A stretch of DNA of 64,000 bases from Alisma plantago-aquatica (lineage: Eukaryota; Streptophyta; Magnoliopsida; Alismatales; Alismataceae), in contig OY856410.1 in the NCBI GenBank assembly GCA_963693085.1, forward strand, positions 1,390,795,363 to 1,390,859,362. Reading direction: 5' to 3'. The notes under the pieces are model-generated. The model was not told the DNA's origin. It ran no database searches and saw only the letters and a program-made list of their open reading frames with translations. Position 1 is the stretch's first letter; each line of letters starts with the position of its first letter. Below, piece by piece: positions 56,252 to 64,000 of the stretch. The translations under genes and the position numbers were made by a program.

Positions 56252-58883
56252 ATTAGTTAATTAGTCATTTACATCATCATGCTAAAATAGTTCAATGGAA
56301 GATATAAGATATTGTTAACTTTTACAAGTGGGGTCCAATAGCGTAGAATAATTGAAGTAAAAATACCAAAAGAAGGAAATAAAGAGAATAAATACTAAAA
56401 CAATGCCTAATTAGAAAAGTAAGGTTGGATAAAATATTCCCAACTTAGGGTTTAGAATGAACATATCTCTTTTCACACATAAAGGTTAACTTGAATAGTG
56501 CTATTTGGTCCACAAAGTCAACTTTTCATCCTAGAAGCATATTATGTACATTTGCCAAGTCAAAGTGAACATATTCATTCCTATTATATTTTATATTATT
56601 CCTACCCAATTCCCGATCATCGAATGTCATGTTAGGGTTTATGATTTTAATCATTATTGAGATAATATGTGACTCTTTATATGTCAATCTTAGTTATTAC
56701 CCATTTTTAGTCACATAAGTCTATGTGATTCATATATATGTGGATAATAATATATTTTTTTCCAATTTAGGTTTAATGATGTCATTTTCTTCTCTATAAT
56801 GTGAATCCATATTATTCCTAACATCATTCTTACCATGTATATAGGTGTAAGTATATTCTACCTAAATAGCTATTAGGTTCACTAATATAAATATGCTTTT
56901 ATCCAACTAACATGTCATCTAGATATATGTTTATAAAAGTATATTCTTTTACACATTATTATCTTTTTCACCATTTAATTCATAAGAAGACAATATAGTT
57001 AGACGCATTCCATAATTGCATTTGTGTTTAGAATTACCATCTGTTGCATATGTATGTATTTGTGTATCTAGGGTTTGTTGAAAGGTGATTATTGAAAATC
57101 TTGATAATTTAGAATTAAAAAGTAACTCATCTTATATATAATCTTTCATTATTAGTTGATCCATGACATTGAAGATTACAGTTAGTCAACATGCTCATTT
57201 TACATCCATAGTTTGATACGTAGTCCCACATGGATACATGTATAAAATAATATGATGCTATACAAGTAAATCAATATGATATAATAATGTGAACACATTT
57301 TGCAAAAGTAGTTCCTTTGTAATAGATCTACTACATGGATCATCAATTAAGATTTAGATATCATATTTAATCAAACTCTTACATACACGACCTATTTTGA
57401 CTATTTCCTATATGTGGTTCAGTATATCAACCTAAGGATCATACTCATATATATAGTTGTATTTATATATACCTAGGGTTAACTTGATTACAAGGTTCAT
57501 GTATTAACATGGTTTACTTTCCATTGTCATCATAAGTTGATTATTGAAAAAAGAGAAAAAATTACTGACCTTAGACAACATAAACTAGCAATCTGTGATG
57601 ATCCGTTTGTGAACATATCCATGGTTCATGCCAAGATAATTCCTTCGGATCCTCAGGTGGTGTCTTGCTGCTAGCCTATAAAACTTCAGGTGGTGTTGCA
57701 GGTATAGAAGTCAATGTCATTGCAAGAGAGGAGTCAACAACATTGTTGTCAAGTTAGACGATGTTACACTTGGTGTCTATGACATCCTAATGTTAGGGTG
57801 TGTTGGCGTCGAGGCTGGTCTGGATGTGCTATTGTGTTGCAGACATTTCTTGGTGGTGTTGGGCAAGGTGGGGGATAAAATAGAGGGGGAGAAATAGGAT
57901 TTGCTCACATGAGAGGGTTGTTGAACGGTGGCAGCACTGACGAGTAGATGGGTTTTCAGGGCACTATTATGGTGATGATACTGCAACATGTTCTGTGATT
58001 CCGTCGTGGAGCATCAAGTCATTGGTTTTCTCTCTGTTAGATGTTGAGTGTGGGGCATTGGCTCTTCTCTAGAAGTGGTGGTGGACTCTCTATAACATCC
58101 TGGTAGTTGGGTGCCATAAGAAAGAGGAAGATGAGGAGGAGGCAACGCTGCCCGATGATCCTCAACTCTACCTACTGTTGCTCGCCACTATTGTATGTAG
58201 GGTGAGGGTAGGATGGGTAGTTAGGGCTTCATGTATTTGAGGAGAAAAGGAAAGAACAGAGGGGGAAGATAAATAGGAGACAGAGAGGAAGGGGGTGCCT
58301 CCTTGCGACTGTCGCTGCTTGACGCTAGGGCAGTGTCACATACAGATGTGACATGGTAGGAGTAACACACATGAGGCGTTAAAACGAGGGGAAAATGGTG
58401 GTGGCACCAAGCCTTGTGGTGGTGGTAGGGCTTGCGTTCCAAGCTTTGTAGTACGAGAAAGAGGGAAGGGTGAAGAGGAGAAGGGTGAAACAGCTCGAGG
58501 AGGGGGAGGTGACCATAGAGCATCCTACATCTGACAACGCCAAAGTCACACAACGTGGGTCTAACAGCGAAGAAACGACATGCCGCCAGTTTCCGGCGTG
58601 TGTGAAAGGCAACACATGAGATCCGTGTGAGGGAGATGTTACATGAAGGAAAGTAAATGGAATATAGTCAATTGAATAAATTGGAGGATTGGATTAATTA
58701 AGTTAATCTAATGAATGCTTTTCTCTCCTAGAATAAATTAAAAGAGTAAATGACATCCAATAAATATGAGAATTTTTATCTATGCTAATCAAGGTGGGAA
58801 TAACCCAATTTTAACATCTATTTTATGTTTAGAAAAATGTTTGGTCATTCATCTCATTATTTGTAATGTATACACAATTAATG
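56252..58883. other. No gene recognised
   Basis: AT-rich to about 57560, then a somewhat G+C-richer stretch to about 58650 with several frames of 60-110 codons on the minus strand. Their translations are low in complexity and Ser/Pro/Leu-rich, and match no family that I know. They may be leftovers of a repeat leader. Confidence 0.5.
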
Positions 58884-58900
58884 TATTTAATGTGTTTCTT

Positions 58901-61020
58901 TTTTGGTCGGTAAAAAAACTCTGTTACTATAATGTTGCCCAAAAAACTTTGGGTACAAAAGGAGCACCCCTATGAACAAAACTCGGGTGACAAGCCACCA
59001 ACAAAAAAAGACATAAAAATAGCTTCTGCTCACCAAGGAGCCACCTATCGGAACAAAAGAAAAAATGGAAGACAAGACTTAACTAGCAATACAGCTCCCA
59101 GAAGAACTAAGGAGATACAACCCTAATCTCACCAAGACAACACTAGCATGAAAACCATCTCCTGAAAATTGTGCAGCCTTGGAAGCAGGATAATATCTGT
59201 AGTAGTCCTGGACTCTATGCAGCCAGCAAATATGAATCATAGTCTTCAGTTATCCAGATCTAAAAATTCGAGTCAGCAGATCACCAAATCCTCAACACTT
59301 CAGAAATTAGATCAGAAGATCAAGCAAAAGCCATCCAACTGACTATTCAAGCACTAGAAGTAATTCCATCCTCTGAAAATGTACCGAGTAATCAGCTGTA
59401 GAACCTTCACCCTAAACCAATAATCAAAATCTTAGAACCTGAAGATAGGGCAAAAAAATAGACCAGAACTCCAACAGCTGGAATCCACGGATACAGGGAG
59501 TTAAAGCTAACCCCCCTCCCATTTCTTCCTGGCTGGTTTCTTCTTCCTTTTAGAAAATGACTCCTCATACTCTATTGCTTCCTCTCTCACATGATACAAT
59601 TCAGCTTCAGAGTTTGAGTCTCCTATGGAACCGTCATCATCCTTGAACAAGTTAACTTTACTTTGTTGATAATCAACTGAGATACCACAGCTATCCCAGA
59701 CCTTCTTAATATTCCAGGACTCATAATCAATCCTGATAAAATCTAATTCCCAGGATAGATTAAGACTACCCACATTACAGACCGGGGAGGACCTGAACAT
59801 ATCAGGTTCTGCTTGGGGAATATGGGGTTCAAAGAACTGGGATTGAGAACCAGAGACATTCCTATCGAGGACAACTTCTTCAATCTGCTGCTGAATGGCC
59901 TTAAGCAAGCTTTTATCCTCCAATGCAGTAGATTTTGATTGCTCCTCATACATCTTCTGTTCGGTATTCATTGGGGCATTCTTGCGAACACCTGCACTCT
60001 TACCAAACCTCACATGTAGATCATTACCTGGGGGAGGTTTGTGAGATTTCTGAGGACATGACGAGGCTCTATGCCCAAACCTTTTGCAGGACGAACAAAC
60101 CAGAGGTTTTGAGACAACATCCACCTTCAGCTGCTTGATAATTGAATCAACCTGTACTCTCGTCGATTTGGGCAGAGCTGCGTCACTGCTGACTTCGACG
60201 CAAGCTATGGCTGGACCAAGACAACCTACAGAGACTGAGTTATCATCGAAATCAACTGGCTTCCCAATAGTACTGGCGACCCTTGCTATGTGATCGCGTG
60301 ACCAAGGTAGACCTGCATTTTCTTTCTTAACCCATATGGGTACCTGTGAGAAGGAGAGCGGAAGGAGAAGAGATCCAGGCTTCCATGACTGAGCAACAAT
60401 CAGGGAGCCATCCATGAAACATGGAGCTTCGTCCAGCACTCTGTCTCGTTCGCTAGGGGAAGGTAGCTTGATGACATATCCTTCCCTTTCCTCTGAAAAC
60501 ACCTCAATGGAACCACTAGGTCTCCATTTCCTGCGCACCCATCCAGCAAGCTGCTCCTGAAAGGGCTTCCTGCCGACAAATCGAACCGATATAAACTCAT
60601 CCCAGTTCGGGGCGGAGACGTCCTGGCTTGAGATTGAAGCACATCTCGATCCATCTAAGAGGGCTGGCTCTATATCGTCAATCGAGGTGAATCCATCTAC
60701 ATCGCGGCCCTGTCTGTTGGATACCAGCCACTCTGCAACTGGCGACGATGAAGAAGCTCCAACGATCTGACTATTTGGGGAGGAATCCGAAGGACGATTG
60801 GGGGATGCTTCAGCTACCACCGTTGCCTCCTTGCGATGCGTCTCCTTCGCAGGAAGAGAGGTATCGAGCTTGCCTCCATCTCCGGTCCCCGCTACCTAGT
60901 GAACTGGAGGAGTCAGTGAAGACCCCGCAGCAACCTGCTCCTTCTCCCCTCGCCCGCTAGGGTTCCGCCCGCGCCCTCTCGCCCTTCCTCCTCTCCCTCG
61001 AGCCGTCCTTCGTCATCATA
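58901..61020 (-). mobile_element. ORF1-only LINE derivative (half-LINE), 2.1 kb
   Basis: The 17-mer TATTTAATGTGTTTCTT occurs exactly at 58884-58900 and 61021-61037 and brackets the unit, as a target duplication of LINE machinery would. The minus-strand unit begins with a G+C-rich 5' leader (61020 down to 60821). It then has one intact ORF1-type gene and a 0.6-kb 3' region ending in a short A tail (the T run at 58901-58906 on the plus strand). No endonuclease or RT is present. This is a complete insertion, not a 5'-truncated LINE, because a truncation would lose ORF1 and keep ORF2. Confidence 0.85.
59507..60820 (-). CDS. LINE ORF1-type nucleic-acid-binding protein (DUF4283 + CCHC)
   Basis: The 437-residue open frame starts at 60820. 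It has a Ser-rich N-terminus and a DUF4283 domain at about residues 70-150 (FVGRKPFQEQLAGWVRRKW, then EGYVIKLPS and DEAPCFMDGSLIV). The linker PIWVKKENAGLPW follows (161-173), then GKPVDFDD, and a perfect CX2CX4HX4C zinc knuckle at C242, C245, H250 and C255. The tail is acidic in the middle (DDDGS) and ends very basic (KRKKKPARKKWEGG). In plant LINEs this protein binds RNA and packages the element. It has no stop or frameshift, unlike ORF1 of the LINE at 25297. It could still be expressed or be under selection inside its small retroposon. A domesticated host gene is the alternative, but the flanking 17-bp duplication favours a mobile unit. Confidence 0.85.
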   Translation of the reverse strand: MVAEASPNRPSDSSPNSQIVGASSSSPVAEWLVSNRQGRDVDGFTSIDDIEPALLDGSRCASISSQDVSAPNWDEFISVRFVGRKPFQEQLAGWVRRKWRPSGSIEVFSEEREGYVIKLPSPSERDRVLDEAPCFMDGSLIVAQSWKPGSLLLPLSFSQVPIWVKKENAGLPWSRDHIARVASTIGKPVDFDDNSVSVGCLGPAIACVEVSSDAALPKSTRVQVDSIIKQLKVDVVSKPLVCSSCKRFGHRASSCPQKSHKPPPGNDLHVRFGKSAGVRKNAPMNTEQKMYEEQSKSTALEDKSLLKAIQQQIEEVVLDRNVSGSQSQFFEPHIPQAEPDMFRSSPVCNVGSLNLSWELDFIRIDYESWNIKKVWDSCGISVDYQQSKVNLFKDDDGSIGDSNSEAELYHVREEAIEYEESFSKRKKKPARKKWEGG

Positions 61021-62746
61021 TATTTAATGTGTTTCTTAATCAATTAAATATATAATTTTCTATTTTTTTATGTTTCTTTTTATCAAATAGATTTAGAATT
61101 ATTTTAGAGAGCTGATCAAGGGTTAAAAATCATTATTGACAAATTTATATAATTAACACTCATTTTCACATTAGTACTCATTTCTTGTCCCAAAATCCAT
61201 AAAAATCTATGTTAACATAACCCACTAATTATGTGGCAACACATCCCATTATCACACAGATAACGAGGTGTTACGCGAAAACGTGCGTAAATCACCATAA
61301 CCACAGCTTATCCAAAAACACGGGTTAATTAAAACCGATCGCGGAAAACTGATAAACTGAGAAACATATTACATTCCAGTCCATATCCTGCAAGAAAACA
61401 TGTTATATACATATCCATACAGGTCTGGATACATGTCCACAGCTTAGGGCAACAGCTGTCCTGTCGAAACATGAGTTCATCACCTGTCGTATCCATATAA
61501 AGGCCCACATCCGGCCAACAGTAGGATATACAAATATCATCGGTCGTACATCGGGAAACAACGTCAAAACACCGCCAAGGACCTGAGAGTACTGGGATGA
61601 CTCTAGACTCTACAACAAAACATCCAAAAAAGCAGAATCTCCAAAGCTTGCCTGCTACCGATCTTCTTGCTGCTCGGCCGCAACTCCGCGATCACCACCA
61701 CGACAAGCTCGACCACCTAAAAAGGGTGCAAACCAGTGGAGTGAGACAATTTGAACATTGTCCCAGTGGGAGGAATAACTCCCCGCCAAAACTACAAAAC
61801 CTCAGATAAGATAGAGCTTATAACAGCAGATTATTGATAAGGAATATAACAGAAGCAGTTTATGAAAAGCAAAGCCATCCATACCATTCAATTTATCAGC
61901 TGTACCAAAAAGGCATATAACCAGTATACCTCTCAATGGAACATGATTGACAAGATGAAATATATATATAACTCACCACATAGGAGTAATGCACAAGCAA
62001 CTGCAAGATAATTAAAGTTAACTACACAAACAAAGCCTCAACCAATGTTTTGTGTTTGTCTTAAGCAGTATATACTAAACGGTTGTATTACGTTTTATTA
62101 TGCCTTGAGGAGATGAACCGTGCCGTTCAAATCCAACCTTCGGCTGCGAAGCCCATAGCCGGTGCCATACAAGGTGAATGGAAGAGCCGGAATCCAAGAC
62201 CTCACCCCTTGTGGTCAGTACACGAGCACACAAAGCAGGACCGCAGTCTCATTCTCAAGTGGTCATAAGCCACAGGGTCAGCTCCTCAGGCTACCCTCTA
62301 CCTAGCCCGCCTCGGTACAGGTCACGATGCTAGTAAAACTGAGCCACGTGTCTAAACACCATGCTCTGAGCCATGAACGCATTCATGCTCATCATATCAC
62401 ATATCTGGAGCCATGGGCCATGTTCATCATGCTCATAAAATATCCGAGTCTGCAACCGCAACTGCACTCGTTTCACCTCTCTATTTTAGTCTAGGAGAAA
62501 CCTCGCATATTCAAAAATATGCGCTCCGGGTTAACCCGCAGGAGAACCTGTTTCATCATCACCCTATCCTGACTGGTGATGAATCTATGGCCAGGGCAAA
62601 CTACATGATAGATTTCACTATGATTAATTAGTATTTTTTAGATGGATTGCAAGATTCAACGAAGTTTTATTAACATGCAAGATATAACAGAAAGTAAACA
62701 TCATAAACTCAACATTATGCATTTTCTACAATTTACATCACACTGA

Positions 62747-63006
62747 TCCATCACAAGGATCTCACATCACATGTTATCACTTGGCCTCTTGCCAACCATC
62801 TAGATCCATCTCAAGGATCATCACATATCATGGGATCTCAATCCCTCATCACATAGTGCCATAGCCTCTCAAGGCTTTCAACATCATTATGGAACATCAT
62901 TCATAATACACCTGTCATCACAGTATTCACATATAACCATTTCTCATAGCCTTTCATTTGGCTAAGCATTTCCTGCATGGTTAGTATCATTCAATAATCA
63001 AAGAGA
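62747..63006. repeat. Hairpin cluster in LTR-like sequence
   Basis: At least six inverted repeats lie within 260 bp: GATCC-atcacaa-GGATC (62747), TTGGC-ctctt-GCCAA (62783), GATCC-atctcaa-GGATC (62805), GGGAT-ctca-ATCCC (62834), AGCCT-ctca-AGGCT (62865) and TAGCC/GGCTA with an 8-nt loop (62949). Loops repeat the CTCA/ATCTCAA theme while stems change. Confidence 0.7.
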
Positions 63007-63399
63007 ATAACCAAGGGACTTACCATTCACAGGATTACATCTAGGGTTTGTTACCAAAGATCAACTAGGGTTAAGCATATCATTGATATAAGGGCGATGC
63101 CTACCATTATGAGATATCATTACTATAAATGTCACTATACATCACCTGATAATCGTGTGCTCAAGACACACTATTATGCAACTATTCATGTACCTTACCA
63201 TGCCTTGACATCATATTAAAAAGAGACATATAACACAAGCATTATCATGGTCATTATTGTAATTATTAGGTGAGCAGGGAATTATTAGTGATATTAAGGG
63301 TAATTGCTAGACAAGCCACTTCCATGACACCAAGACCCTCACAAAAGGTACCAAGACCCTCACAAAAAGACCTCTTTGGGTAGGGTTCATCCTCACTCC

Positions 63400-63790
63400 A
63401 ACCCTGGCGTGCAGCCAAGTCAGGCGTGCAACTCACTGCTGAGCGTGCAAGGCATATCGGGCGTGCAGCTCAGGCGTAGAGGTTGGATATCGGGCGAGCA
63501 AAGCACTTCTGGGCGTGCAGGTGTGTATCGGGTGAGCAACTCAGGTGACAGAGATACTGGGCGAGCAAGGGAAAGTCGGGAGACACAGATACAGCGCGAG
63601 CCAGGGAAAGCCAGGTGAGCAATGTATCGGGCGAGCAGCATGATGTCGGGCAACACAGCTGATGTCGGGTGAGCACTGATACCGGTCGAGCAAAAAGGGG
63701 TGTCAAACGAGCAGGCACGTTGATTGAGCAGAGTGTGTCGGGTGAGCACTGAGCTACTGGGCGAGCAGCCCACCGGGCGAGTAGAGTCAG
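63400..63790. repeat. Degenerate CGGGCGAGCA repeat array
   Basis: About twenty copies of a word close to TCGGGCGAGCA (variants GGGTGAGCA, GGCGTGCA) recur at 13-28 bp spacing. The variants are grouped: GGCGTGCA to the left (63400-63470) and GGGCGAGCA/GGGTGAGCA to the right. Reading frames across it are by-products of the repeat. Confidence 0.8.
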
Positions 63791-64000
63791 AATGCTCACC
63801 CGCCCAAGGAACAAAAGGGAAAGTATTGCTCACTCAAGCCGTGCAGGGGAAAAACTAGGGCAAGGGCTGTCGGGCAGCACCTCCCCAAGCACATCTCGAC
63901 CAAGATACATCTCATCAAAGCCATCTAAGCGAGCTCACCATCTTGCCCAAGGTGAGAAGAGAGTCTTGCTCGAGCCACTAGGTCACAAGCTCACCTCAAT

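Larger units (their letters stand above)
61038..64000. repeat. LTR-like non-coding repeat, open at the window edge
   Basis: From about 61270 (TGTTACGCG) the sequence has the look of a plant gypsy LTR: a TATAAAG word at about 61494, moderately G+C-rich blocks, a hairpin cluster and a tandem motif array. No partner LTR or interior lies in the window, so neither type nor strand is secure. No gene was recognised. Confidence 0.4.

Noticed and set aside
58221..58615. Possible small minus-strand genes
   Set aside because: Low-complexity Ser/Pro/His/Leu-rich translations without conserved motifs or splice support.
63376..63833. Frames of 80-137 codons over the GGGCGAGCA array
   Set aside because: Produced by the repeat; the peptide is a repeat translation with no domain.

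Overview
This window is plant nuclear DNA. The evidence is a spliced CACTA transposon, Cassandra-type elements with 5S rRNA-derived LTRs, a plant LINE carrying its own RNase H, Ty1/copia and Ty3/gypsy LTR elements, a Helitron, and a FERONIA-like kinase gene. The high G+C at third codon positions of the kinase gene suggests a monocot, but this is inference. The window is a heterochromatin-like nest of mobile elements with one host-like gene.

Layout. 1-5650: 3' part of a decayed copia element with a long LTR. 7078-20488: a Cassandra element on the minus strand, bounded by the 5-bp duplication AGAAA. Its body is split by about 12.6 kb of two related, decayed gypsy elements (A and B) that share a middle LTR. 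22646-24168: a kinase gene whose product lacks the glycine loop and has HRE and DFK in place of HRD and DFG, so it is a predicted pseudokinase. 24892-25194: a short non-autonomous Helitron. 25297-33609: a frameshifted LINE, itself interrupted at 29.2-32.2 kb by a minus-strand reverse transcriptase gene of another family. 34114-35022: a hAT-like non-autonomous transposon with an 8-bp duplication. 35256-45146: a complete CACTA element with TSD CTT, an intact 1082-aa TNP2 transposase, and a 13-exon second gene whose Ulp1-like domain has one in-frame stop. 45359-54511: a complete, apparently young gypsy-type element with 3.45-kb LTRs, TSD GAAAA and a non-coding 2.2-kb interior. 55378-56246: a compact 0.87-kb Cassandra. 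58901-61020: a 2.1-kb retroposed unit with a 17-bp duplication that encodes only an intact LINE ORF1-type protein. 61038-64000: non-coding LTR-like sequence that runs off the window.

Most unusual signal. Four unrelated LTR-type stretches hold clusters of small hairpins. The clearest is in the 45.4-54.5 kb element: five successive hairpins keep nearly the same 16-nt loop (consensus CAACTCTTTGGTAGTA), while each has a different, self-complementary stem. The ORF1-only retroposon (a plant counterpart of mammalian half-L1) and the exploded Cassandra are the next most interesting objects. Coordinates were worked out by eye; percent identities were not computed.
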